A DNA stretch of 43,556 nt from JAGTVG01 sp964389805 (GTDB lineage: Bacteria > Bacteroidota > Bacteroidia > Cytophagales > Cyclobacteriaceae). Each line of letters begins with the position of its first letter. Positions within the stretch are counted from its first letter, which is position 1. Made by a program: the position numbers and the translations under genes. Location: assembly GCA_964389805.1 (NCBI GenBank), contig CAYMFU010000128.1, positions 1 through 43,556 of the forward strand. Direction: 5' to 3'. Below the pieces are notes generated by a model. It was not told the DNA's origin. It worked only from the letters and a program-made list of their open reading frames with translations, and ran no database searches. Below, in pieces: positions 33,441 to 41,460 of this stretch.

Positions 33441-34520
33441 GTGCATAAGAACTTTAAAAACATAGATAAGGTTGTATTTGGTGCTGGATCATTCGATCAG
33501 CTCGATCACATACTTGCTGAGAAGAGAAATGAGAATGATAGGTTTATGGTATTTATCGTTGACAATTATTTTAAGGATAAGCCATTTGCCGACCGCATAC
33601 CAAACCATGACCAGGATATGGTCTTTTTTGAAGATATTGATCAGCATGAACCAACCACTCAACAAATTGACCGGCTTCGTGATACTATTCTTGAACAGAA
33701 AGGCATTCCCTCAGGTGTAATTGGAATAGGGGGAGGCAGCATCATGGACGTTGCGAAAGCCCTGTCATTAATGGTGACCAATGAAGGTTCCTCGAGTTTG
33801 TACCAGGGTTTAAACCTGGTTAAAAAGCCAGGTGTATATCATCTCGGCGTACCCACAACCTCAGGAACAGGGGCTGAGTGTTCAATGACAGCTGTTTTAA
33901 CTGGTCCTGTGAAAAAACTTGGTTTGAAATGCGACTGGACAGTATTTAACCAGGTCATACTGGATCCTGACCTGACCACAACTGTACCCCGAAATCAATG
34001 GTTCTATACCGGTATGGATTGTTTTATCCACTGTATTGAATCAGAAAGCGGGATTTTTTATAATGAATTTTCCAGAGCTTATGGAGATCAGGCCCTGAAG
34101 CTATGCCGCGATGTATTCCTGGGACCTGATTCAGGTCAGACCCCGATCAATAATGAAAAACTAATGATCGCTAGTCTATTCGGAGGATTAAGCCTTACTT
34201 ATTCAGAAGTGGGTGCTTGCCATGCATTTTCTTACGGGATGTCCTTTGTGTTCGGTATGCGGCATGGGATAGCTAATTGCATCGCTTTTAACCACCTTAA
34301 AGAATTTTATGGTGATGCAGTAGATGAATTCAAGGAGATGGTTGATTTTCATCAGATTGACATACCTCAAAACCTGTCTTCAGGATGGACAGATGAAGAA
34401 ATCTCAAAAATGGCAGATGTGGCGTATAACCTTTCTCATATGTGGACCCATGCCCTGGGACATGACTGGGAGGAAAAGATAAGCAAGAAAGACCTGATGG
34501 ATATTTACAGGAGAATGTAG
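33441..34520 (+). CDS. kdnB: 3-deoxy-manno-octulosonate 8-oxidase (KdnB), iron-type alcohol dehydrogenase
   Basis: This 359-residue group III (iron-containing) alcohol dehydrogenase starts at a GTG. It has a nucleotide-binding GIGGGSIMDVAK (95-106), PTTSGTGAECSMT (138-150), and metal ligands Asp193 and His197 in GMDCFIHCIES, His261 in GACHAFSYG and His275 in MRHGIANCIAF. These places agree with KdnB of Shewanella, which oxidises C8 of Kdo to an aldehyde for KdnA. The gene follows kdnA with a 103-base gap and ends 20 bases before the convergent aldolase gene; no terminator is visible in that gap. Confidence 0.88.
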   Translation: MHKNFKNIDKVVFGAGSFDQLDHILAEKRNENDRFMVFIVDNYFKDKPFADRIPNHDQDMVFFEDIDQHEPTTQQIDRLRDTILEQKGIPSGVIGIGGGSIMDVAKALSLMVTNEGSSSLYQGLNLVKKPGVYHLGVPTTSGTGAECSMTAVLTGPVKKLGLKCDWTVFNQVILDPDLTTTVPRNQWFYTGMDCFIHCIESESGIFYNEFSRAYGDQALKLCRDVFLGPDSGQTPINNEKLMIASLFGGLSLTYSEVGACHAFSYGMSFVFGMRHGIANCIAFNHLKEFYGDAVDEFKEMVDFHQIDIPQNLSSGWTDEEISKMADVAYNLSHMWTHALGHDWEEKISKKDLMDIYRRM

Positions 34521-34539
34521 GTTCGAAACAGTGTAACGA

Positions 34540-35457
34540 TCATTTCCAGTTTTTGTCAATATGTTCCCATTTTTGCCGTGCCTCTCTTTTCCTTTCAGAT
34601 GATAATTCTGTAAGGGGGGAAAGCATATGGGGCGATATAATTCCACTTATACTGACAAGGTACTTCAGTGTAGCGATTGATTCGCCAAGCAAATGCCCAT
34701 TCTTGTAAATAGACAAGATCTCATCGGTTTGAACCTGAAGGCGATCCACTTCATTGAATAGATTGTTTTTAGCTGAATTCATCATGGAAGTATAAAGCTC
34801 TGGTGCCAGGTTGGCAGTACTGGGAACCAGGCCATCAGCGCCCAGTCTTAATGCTTTGTACATGACTTCATTCACTCCAACCAGATAAAAGAAATCTTCA
34901 CGTTGCTTCCAGTTGCTCAAAGATAAAGTCATGCGATTTTCATCAAATTCTGAATCTTTGATCCCGATAATATTTTCGACTTTACTTAACCTGTCAGCTA
35001 CCTCTATAGATATTGAATTATGAATCGTGGCCGGTATATTGTACAATATGATATTACCATTCAGTTTATCTGATAATTCCCTGAAATACTGATAAACCTG
35101 TTCATCCTTCAATTCGAAATAACCCGGAAGTGTAAGGACGACTGCCTCCATTCCCCAGGAAAAATACTTATTCGCTTCCCCAATCGTATCATCAAATGTC
35201 AACCCCCCCATACCAGTAATCAAAGGCACCCCTTCTTTTTTGTTTTCAAGAAGGACTTTTACCAGTTTATCCCTCTCATCAAGACTAATGGAATATGCTT
35301 CGCCGGTTGTTCCCAATATAAAGGGGATTACGCTATGGTCTAATAAATACCTGATCATTTTAGTAGCATCAGATTTGTTTATTTTCCCGTCGCTGTTAAA
35401 AGGTGTGACCATCGGAACAATAACACCTTCATACATTTTAGTTATCCTATCCTTCAT
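34540..35457 (-). CDS. DapA/KDG-aldolase superfamily Schiff-base aldolase
   Basis: The protein has 305 residues from the ATG at 35457 (MKDRITKMYEGV), 4 bases after pdxA2; an earlier in-frame ATG gives 12 extra residues overlapping pdxA2. This class I aldolase barrel carries GTTGEAYS (49-56), Tyr139 in LYNIPATIHN and the Schiff-base Lys167 in IIGIKDSEF. The Arg of DapA that binds aspartate semialdehyde (in YNVPxRT) is missing, so it is not lysine-pathway DapA. It more likely cleaves or makes a 2-keto-3-deoxy sugar acid or a related compound. Context with a DUF1537 kinase and PdxA2 suggests four-carbon or five-carbon acid sugar catabolism. Confidence 0.82.
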   Translation of the reverse strand: MKDRITKMYEGVIVPMVTPFNSDGKINKSDATKMIRYLLDHSVIPFILGTTGEAYSISLDERDKLVKVLLENKKEGVPLITGMGGLTFDDTIGEANKYFSWGMEAVVLTLPGYFELKDEQVYQYFRELSDKLNGNIILYNIPATIHNSISIEVADRLSKVENIIGIKDSEFDENRMTLSLSNWKQREDFFYLVGVNEVMYKALRLGADGLVPSTANLAPELYTSMMNSAKNNLFNEVDRLQVQTDEILSIYKNGHLLGESIATLKYLVSISGIISPHMLSPLTELSSERKREARQKWEHIDKNWK

Positions 35458-35461
35458 TCTT

Positions 35462-36490
35462 TTAATTTTTGTTGAAACAAAATAATGTGGCATACTTAAT
35501 GGCCTGTATCATGCTTTCAGGATTTGCCTCACCTTTTCCCCCTTTATCAAAAGCGGTTCCATGGTCTACGGAAACCCTTATAATGGGAAGCCCCAAGGTA
35601 ATATTTACACCTGATATTCCTTCCCATTTCTTTTTCCTGGAATTAAAATTAAATCCCAGTAATTTGGTCGGAATATGGCCCTGGTCATGGTACATGCAGA
35701 CCACAATATCATACTGCCCGCCTTTCATTTTAGGGAATATGGTATCAGGAGGATGTGGACCATCAGCATTAATTCCCTTGTCCCGGGCCATCTGAATAGC
35801 CGGAATGATAAACCTGATTTCTTCGTCACCAAAAAGGCCGTTCTCTCCTGCATGAGGATTTAAGCCATTGACCGCGATCCGTGGATTGTCAATGCCCATA
35901 TTGCGCAAAGCTGCATCAGCCAGTGTGATAGTTTCCAGAACCCTTTCTTTGTTAATTCGCTTAATAGATTCAAGCATGGACCGATGGGTATTTACATGGA
36001 TCACCCTGAAGTCTTCATCGGCCAGCATCATGGCATATTTGGTAGTACTGGTATAATGTGCGAAGATCTCTGTATGACCGGGGAAATTAAATCCAGCCTC
36101 TTTAATGGCTTCTTTATGAATAGGGCCTGTTACGGTGGCATCCACTTTCTTTTCAAGAGCCAGATCAATTATCTTTTTTACATATTCAAAAGATGCTTTT
36201 CCGGTCATCTTGGAAATTATATTAAAAGAGAATTTTTCCATATCAATATTGGGGATGTCGAGTACATCGATAATGCCAAATTGATATAAGCCTTTACCAG
36301 GCTCTACTACCGAATTAACTTTTAGGTCCAAACCGCAGAATTCAATAGCTTGCTCGATAATCTTTTTATCACAAACCACAAGAGGATTACATATCTCATA
36401 CACTTCTGACAGATTGAGTGCTTTAACACATACCTCCGGGCCTATACCTGCAGGATCGCCGGCGCTTATGGCTATTCGTGGTTTATACAT
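35462..36490 (-). CDS. pdxA2: PdxA2-like 4-phosphate dehydrogenase (four-carbon acid sugar type)
   Basis: This 342-residue enzyme of the PdxA family has SAGDPAGIGPE (9-19), TGPIHKEAIKEAGFNFPGHTE near 121-141, and metal His residues His169 (NTHR), His213 (NPHAGE) and His268 (MYHDQGHIPTK). The MYHDQGHIPTK form is typical of PdxA2 rather than of PdxA of vitamin B6 synthesis. Known PdxA2 enzymes oxidise D-threonate 4-phosphate or erythronate 4-phosphate with NAD, and decarboxylation leads to dihydroxyacetone phosphate. It lies 11 bases after the DUF1537 kinase gene, the usual partner. Confidence 0.88.
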   Translation of the reverse strand: MYKPRIAISAGDPAGIGPEVCVKALNLSEVYEICNPLVVCDKKIIEQAIEFCGLDLKVNSVVEPGKGLYQFGIIDVLDIPNIDMEKFSFNIISKMTGKASFEYVKKIIDLALEKKVDATVTGPIHKEAIKEAGFNFPGHTEIFAHYTSTTKYAMMLADEDFRVIHVNTHRSMLESIKRINKERVLETITLADAALRNMGIDNPRIAVNGLNPHAGENGLFGDEEIRFIIPAIQMARDKGINADGPHPPDTIFPKMKGGQYDIVVCMYHDQGHIPTKLLGFNFNSRKKKWEGISGVNITLGLPIIRVSVDHGTAFDKGGKGEANPESMIQAIKYATLFCFNKN

Positions 36491-36501
36491 TTTAGTCTAT
36501 A

Positions 36502-37665
36502 TTAAGTTTCAATTGATGGTTCAAATACGTTTTCCGGCCAGGTATAGCTGCCAGGTTTTACGATCAGGCAGATGCCTGAATTGTTTAATTCCAGCTTGAC
36601 CACCCCGGCCCCGAGGACTTCCCGAATTCTCAAATTAGTATCCTGGTTACGGATAATAGTTGATGCCGTTTCTCCTCCTTCAATAAATATCTCGTCACCG
36701 GAATTACATTTATTAATAAGTACACCAGCTGTTTTCGATAATAATTGAATAATCCGCTGGAGCACAAATGAGCCGGCTAGTTCATTTTCAGGTCTGGCAA
36801 TTATCAGGACTTGTCCTTTATCAATAGTTTTACTTATCTCTTGTGCATAGGTATTATAAACTTTTTCCTGCTCCAGGCTTTGTTCCGGAAGATAAAAGCA
36901 GGTATATCCCTGTGCATGAAGTGTATTGATCGTGCCGATGCCATTTAAAGACCGGGTACCAATAATAAAATGTCTTCTGCCACCGCCGGGTGTATATGAA
37001 GCCTTTATCGATTCCTTCATTTTATACTTATGCATCATTATGGTAGTGAAAAAATCTGCGCCTCCAGCCGCAAGGCTGTATTTTGTAAGCCTGGTCCTTA
37101 CAATTTCTTCCAGGCTTTCGGTGGAATATGCATCCGGGATTTCAAGATTGGCCAAAGTATGTTCTTTAATTGGTGGACCTGATACCTGTTTTTCAATATT
37201 CTCAATGATCAGGTCTTTTATAAAGGGACTATTTCTGGGGTATTCCGGATCATTTTTAAACTCCGTTTTATCAATAGAAACTCCATTAATGTAATATTTC
37301 CCATTCTTTATGGTCCTATCTTTGGAAGGATTGGCGGGGACCAGTACAGCCTGATCTAAATTTGCTATGGTTAATATTGCCTCTATCTCAGATGCAATCG
37401 GACCACGGAGTACCGAATCGACCTTTTTATAAATAAAATCAAATGCTGACAGATCCTGATCCTTCAATAAGGATTTTACAAGTAAATACGCTTTTTCCGG
37501 AGAAAAACTTCTGGTATTGGTATCAATAACGACTACATTATCGGCTGTTTCACCTGGCCCGGAAAGACCGGTTTGCATTTTGACAGATAATCCAAAAAGA
37601 TGTGCAATTCCACCTATCTCAGCTGCTCCCGTAAAATCGTCTGCTATAACCAGTATTTTAGGCAT
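36502..37665 (-). CDS. dtnK: Four-carbon acid sugar kinase (DUF1537, DtnK/OtnK family)
   Basis: This 387-residue kinase has the DUF1537 N-terminal domain (VIADDFTGAAEIGGIA at 6-21, YKKVDSVLRGP at 79-89, VPANPSKDRTIKNGKYYINGV) and the C-terminal nucleotide-binding domain (FIEGGETASTI and LIVKPGSYTWPENVF near the end). It phosphorylates D-threonate or D-erythronate at O4. Which acid is used cannot be read from the sequence. It is the first gene of a leftward three-gene operon with pdxA2 and an aldolase. A 9-base inverted repeat (AAAAGGTTT at 37752-37760, AAACCTTTT at 37823-37831) lies upstream. Confidence 0.87.
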   Translation of the reverse strand: MPKILVIADDFTGAAEIGGIAHLFGLSVKMQTGLSGPGETADNVVVIDTNTRSFSPEKAYLLVKSLLKDQDLSAFDFIYKKVDSVLRGPIASEIEAILTIANLDQAVLVPANPSKDRTIKNGKYYINGVSIDKTEFKNDPEYPRNSPFIKDLIIENIEKQVSGPPIKEHTLANLEIPDAYSTESLEEIVRTRLTKYSLAAGGADFFTTIMMHKYKMKESIKASYTPGGGRRHFIIGTRSLNGIGTINTLHAQGYTCFYLPEQSLEQEKVYNTYAQEISKTIDKGQVLIIARPENELAGSFVLQRIIQLLSKTAGVLINKCNSGDEIFIEGGETASTIIRNQDTNLRIREVLGAGVVKLELNNSGICLIVKPGSYTWPENVFEPSIET

Positions 37666-37868
37666 TCGGAAAATAGTAATATTTTAAGAAGATTTATCAG
37701 CTCCTTTTCATTTTCTATCATCATCCATTTGCCCAACCTATTATCCTATTGAAAAGGTTTAGGAAATTTAAATGACCTGAAACTGGAGCAAACAGTCCAT
37801 GTTTTCTGAATAGCTAATTTCGAAACCTTTTAAACTAAATGATAGTATTGGATGAAAAGATTTATAAT

Positions 37869-37892
37869 AAACCGTCTTAAGGTTTCCGGTTT
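37869..37892 (-). terminator. Possible weak terminator after the TauE gene
   Basis: Read leftward, AAACCG and CGGTTT form a 6-base-pair stem with a 12-base loop directly after the TauE stop, followed by an AT-rich run but no clean T tract. Confidence 0.3.
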
Positions 37893-38702
37893 TTAAATCA
37901 GATATATCAGTTTCTCAATAATTACGGCTAATATTAAAATGCTGAACAAAACTTTTATTGTGTTTGAACTGAACAGCCGGCCGAGTCTGCTGCCTATGGG
38001 AGATCCCAAAAGAACACCAATTGTTAGCGGTATCGCAACTGGAAAATAAATGTATCCATACTGGTATGGAAGAGGATCACTGCCAGGATCTTTAATCAAG
38101 TTAAATCCGGTTAATCCCAATGATGTTATAAATATCATAGCGAGCGATATTGATCTTGACATCTTAATGTTCATATGTAGTTGAGTAGTAAGAATCGGCA
38201 CAACCGCTGCACCTCCTCCCAGGCCAGTTAATGATGCAAGTGAACCGCCAACCAATCCGGCCAGGCCCAACCTGATTCCATTGTTCTTTGATGCCGGTTT
38301 CTTCAGATTTTCATCGCCCTGTAGAAAAAGGGAAACAAGCATAAAAGCGAGAAACAAAATCAGTAATACATAAAAGTAGGTAATCGAATACCAGGAATTA
38401 GAAACGATCGCAATTAAGATCAATATTGAAAAAAAAGCACCTGGCAAACCGACCCAGAGAGATTCCCTCGGGTAGAAATCGCGCTTATGAATATTCAATA
38501 TATTAGACGCCAAGCTGGCAAAAAGTACTCCGAATATGGAATTGGCTATGGTAAATTGAGCTAGAAATTCAGTGGGTATTCCTGCTTTGATCAGCGCATA
38601 TGGCAATACGAGAACATAAATTATGCCTCCACCAACACCTAATAATCCTGCGAGGATTCCACCCCCAATTCCGGCGAGAACCAGCCAGAAAAGATCAATC
38701 AT
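37893..38702 (-). CDS. TauE/SafE family permease (sulfite/sulfonate exporter-like)
   Basis: The protein has about 269 residues from the ATG giving MIDLFWLVLAGIGGG. Eight or so membrane helices are predicted, in two halves that each start with the family glycine motif (GGGILAGLLGVGGGIIYVLVLP and GLVGGSLASLTGLGGGAAVVPIL). Such proteins move small anions or organosulfur compounds across the inner membrane; the substrate is unknown. The ATG overlaps the stop of the upstream S41 peptidase gene by 8 bases, so translation is probably coupled. It is the last gene of the rpmH operon. Confidence 0.87.
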   Translation of the reverse strand: MIDLFWLVLAGIGGGILAGLLGVGGGIIYVLVLPYALIKAGIPTEFLAQFTIANSIFGVLFASLASNILNIHKRDFYPRESLWVGLPGAFFSILILIAIVSNSWYSITYFYVLLILFLAFMLVSLFLQGDENLKKPASKNNGIRLGLAGLVGGSLASLTGLGGGAAVVPILTTQLHMNIKMSRSISLAMIFITSLGLTGFNLIKDPGSDPLPYQYGYIYFPVAIPLTIGVLLGSPIGSRLGRLFSSNTIKVLFSILILAVIIEKLIYLI

Positions 38703-40362
38703 TATTGGTTTTAGCCAGCAACTGATTATATCGATCAGAATCATTCAAAACCTGAATGGCTTCCTGCAACTGAAGGTCATCATCGAAGGATGCTTCGAGC
38801 AATCCTTTGCTGAGATAATATCTGCTAACAATATCCTCTTCAAGAGTTGCCCTGATCTCATCCTGGAATTTTATCAGGTCTTTTTCCTTATTATGCTTTA
38901 TTTCCTTTTTGAGTTCGGTAATGGTTTCTTCCACCATTCCATTAAATTTTTCTTCTTTAGAAAGCTTAATAAGATCATCCAGTGTTTTTTCAACCCGGGT
39001 TGTATAATCGTAATCCTTGTCATCAAGCCAGGTGATAAATTCGGTGAATTCTTCATCTGTTAATTTGAATTCAGCAGCAGGCCCAATGGACTCGTGAGAA
39101 TAAAAATAGTGAGTTGCATAGTTAAATATCAGTCCCTTGGCCATCAGGCTGATGGTGATAGGAGCCGGCATTCCTTGTTCCACTGCTATATCCGGATCGA
39201 TCCCGCCGCCATCATATACCACTCTTCCGTTTTGGGTTTGAAATTCGACTTTCAGCGAATCAGGTATGCGCTTGACACTGCCATCATCATTGCGTTCACT
39301 ATAGTTTATAGCTTGTATACACCGGCCACTGGGGATATAATATTTAGCCGTTGTCACCTTTAACTGACTATTATAAGATAAAGGTCTTGTAGCCTGTACA
39401 AGGCCTTTCCCAAACGTTTTCTTGCCAACCAAAACACCCCTGTCATAATCCTGCACTGTGCCAGATACAATTTCTGATGCGGAAGCACTTCGATGATCAG
39501 TCATAACCACAAGAGGGATCTCTGTATCAACCGGATTATTCAATCCACTGTAGGTTTTATTCCAATCGCTGACTTTGCCTTTCGTGCTGACAATTTCTTT
39601 ACCGCGTGGGATAAATATATTCGTCACGTTAACAGCCTCATTCAGCAATCCGCCCGGATTTTCCCTGAGGTCTAGTATTATTTTGGTTGCGCCATCTTCC
39701 TTAAGTTTTGTCAGGGCTTTGGTTACTTCCTTTCCTGCAGAAGTGGTAAAGTCTGAGAGCTTAATATACCCAATTCCATTTGATACGAATCCATAATACG
39801 GCACGTTGTCTATGGTTATTTTTTCCCGGGTAAGGTTGAATGTAATAGGTTCTTCAACACCGTAACGCTTTACTTGAATAGAGACTTCAGTATTTGCCTG
39901 GCCTTTTAGTAATTTGCTGATCTCACTGGTACTTTTATCAACTACATCAACGCCATCCACCTGAATTAATTCATCACCGATCCTTAGCCCGCCTTCGTAT
40001 GCCGGAAATCCTTCATAAGGCATAATGACCCTGTTCACATTATTGTAACGTGCAATAATAGCACCAATACCTCCGTATTGATTGGTGGTCATAAAACGGT
40101 AGTCTTCAATGTCATCTTCGGGGATATAGTTGGTATAAGGATCCAATGAAGCCAGCATCGCGTCAATCCCGGCTCTCATGAAAGTGTTTGGATTTACCTC
40201 ATCTACATAATATGCATTGACCTCTTTGAACATGGTAGCGAATATGTCCAGGTTCTTGGCTATCTCAAAATACCTTTCTCCTGGTGAAGTATAACTGAAT
40301 AATATGATCGCTGTTGTTAAAACCGGAATGGCCAGTACCCATTTTTTATATTTGCGCCACAT
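38695..40362 (-). CDS. C-terminal processing peptidase, S41 family
   Basis: This 555-residue protein has one N-terminal membrane or signal segment (about 8-24), a PDZ domain (about 92-170, with GLRIGDELIQVDG), and the S41 protease core. Catalytic residues lie in RSASASEIVSG (Ser about 294) and KKTFGKGLVQ (Lys319); LDLRENPGGLL at 230-240 is the family oxyanion-loop region. It cuts periplasmic proteins near their C-termini. The region after about 400 is a helical extension common in Bacteroidota homologues. It lies 3 bases after rnpA, a conserved order in this phylum. Confidence 0.93.
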   Translation of the reverse strand: MWRKYKKWVLAIPVLTTAIILFSYTSPGERYFEIAKNLDIFATMFKEVNAYYVDEVNPNTFMRAGIDAMLASLDPYTNYIPEDDIEDYRFMTTNQYGGIGAIIARYNNVNRVIMPYEGFPAYEGGLRIGDELIQVDGVDVVDKSTSEISKLLKGQANTEVSIQVKRYGVEEPITFNLTREKITIDNVPYYGFVSNGIGYIKLSDFTTSAGKEVTKALTKLKEDGATKIILDLRENPGGLLNEAVNVTNIFIPRGKEIVSTKGKVSDWNKTYSGLNNPVDTEIPLVVMTDHRSASASEIVSGTVQDYDRGVLVGKKTFGKGLVQATRPLSYNSQLKVTTAKYYIPSGRCIQAINYSERNDDGSVKRIPDSLKVEFQTQNGRVVYDGGGIDPDIAVEQGMPAPITISLMAKGLIFNYATHYFYSHESIGPAAEFKLTDEEFTEFITWLDDKDYDYTTRVEKTLDDLIKLSKEEKFNGMVEETITELKKEIKHNKEKDLIKFQDEIRATLEEDIVSRYYLSKGLLEASFDDDLQLQEAIQVLNDSDRYNQLLAKTNND

Positions 40363-40365
40363 ATT

Positions 40366-40782
40366 TTATTTTGTTTTGTTGTTTAGTAAATATTGCATTG
40401 AGTTAATAACCTGTTCTTCAATCGATTTATAGGATTGAACATTCTTACTAATATACACATACCCCAATAAAAACGGAAGACCGTCTGTCTTATTATACAT
40501 TAAATGCTTGTGCTGACGGTACGCTTCCCGTATTCTCCGTTTGATCTTATTACGTACGACAGATTTCTTAAAATGTTTTTTTGGGACGGAAACAAGCAGC
40601 TTATTGAAAGGGAATTTTTCAGGTTCATATTGCAGGTAGTACAAAGCCAGTGGAAAGAACTTTTTGGTATTACCTTCCGAGAATAATAGTTGTATTGATT
40701 TTTTTTGCTTTAAGCGTTCCTGCCTGTAAAATCGGCAGGATTGAAGATCTGGACTTTCCCCATGACGCATGGGATTGGTCAT
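40366..40782 (-). CDS. rnpA: Ribonuclease P protein component
   Basis: This 138-residue basic protein binds the RNase P RNA and aids tRNA 5'-end processing. The RNR signature lies in KSVVRNKIKRRIREAYR (73-89). The first 15 or so residues (MTNPMRHGESPDLQSC) precede the usual start FYRQERLKQKKSI, but the ATG overlaps the rpmH stop as TAATG, which supports it. It is part of the rpmH-rnpA pair. Confidence 0.93.
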   Translation of the reverse strand: MTNPMRHGESPDLQSCRFYRQERLKQKKSIQLLFSEGNTKKFFPLALYYLQYEPEKFPFNKLLVSVPKKHFKKSVVRNKIKRRIREAYRQHKHLMYNKTDGLPFLLGYVYISKNVQSYKSIEEQVINSMQYLLNNKTK

Positions 40783-40940
40783 TATTTTCTGAGATTTCTT
40801 TCGTCAGAAACGGATAATTTTTTTCTGCCCTTTGCCCTTCTGTTTGCGATCACATTCTTGCCACCTGGAGTTTCCATCCTGGACCTGAAGCCATGCTTGT
40901 TTTTTCTTTTCGTATTTGAAGGTTGAAATGTCCTTTTCAT
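40782..40940 (-). CDS. rpmH: 50S ribosomal protein L34
   Basis: This 52-residue, very basic protein begins MKRTFQPSNTKRKNKHGFRS and contains METPGGKNVIANRRAKGRKK, the full L34 signature. Its stop codon overlaps the rnpA ATG by one base. A close promoter match lies 60-95 bases upstream. Confidence 0.97.
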   Translation of the reverse strand: MKRTFQPSNTKRKNKHGFRSRMETPGGKNVIANRRAKGRKKLSVSDERNLRK

Positions 40941-41002
40941 TACCTGCTATTTTAGTTATGTGATTCCGTTTATTTTCTTACGAAGAATCTTGAAACGGGC
41001 TG

Positions 41003-41034
41003 CAAAGTTATTAATCATATGTTATTTATACAAA
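41003..41034 (-). promoter_or_regulatory. Bacteroidota consensus promoter of rpmH
   Basis: On the minus strand TTTG (41034-41031) is followed after 20 bases by TAACTTTG (41010-41003), a full match to TAnnTTTG. Transcription would start near 40995, giving a leader of about 55 bases before rpmH. Confidence 0.8.
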
Positions 41035-41460
41035 TATTTAAATAAAATCCACATGAGTATTTTAACAAAATATAATCTGGCTTTAAAAATAATTCTGTTA
41101 CGAGCATTTGATAAAGGAAATGTACTTTTATAGTTCAAGTTAGATTTACGGATTAAATGTCATATTATCACTTATTAAAGGATTGATAATCAGGCTTATA
41201 TCCATGTTATAAGGGGATCCGGATTTGATATTCCTAATATAAGCCTCCTAAAACAATCAAAATCGGATTTATTTTCTAAAAAAATAATTGGTTTTTACTA
41301 AAATCATATTTAAGTTGGCAATTGATTGTAGTCTATTTTATAATTTATAATTCAATTTTTTCAGGTTTAATAGCTGTATTTTCTGACAGCAGACGTGAGA
41401 TTGTTGCGTTTTTGAAGTAGGATTTTTTAAACCTAAATAAAAACTTAAAAAAAGTTGTTA
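41035..41460. other. Intergenic region between rpmH and the SusC-like gene
   Basis: AT-rich DNA between divergent genes, with no complete gene. It contains the inverted repeat at 41192-41246. The SusC promoter must lie here, but no TAnnTTTG match was found on the plus strand. Confidence 0.5.
41192..41246. repeat. Perfect 10-base inverted repeat with 35-base spacer
   Basis: AGGCTTATAT (41192-41201) and ATATAAGCCT (41237-41246) are exact reverse complements, about 215 bases before the SusC-like start. The spacer contains a GGATCCGG stretch. A large hairpin or a pair of regulator sites is possible. Confidence 0.5.

Noticed and set aside
34540..35457. Lysine-pathway DapA
   Set aside because: The Arg that binds aspartate semialdehyde is missing and the gene sits with acid-sugar genes.
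38623..39063. 146-codon plus-strand frame
   Set aside because: It is antisense to the S41 peptidase and TauE genes and has no domain or start context of its own.
40366..41034. Replication origin near rpmH-rnpA
   Set aside because: rpmH often lies near dnaA in other phyla, but there is no dnaA, no DnaA-box cluster and no origin-like array here.
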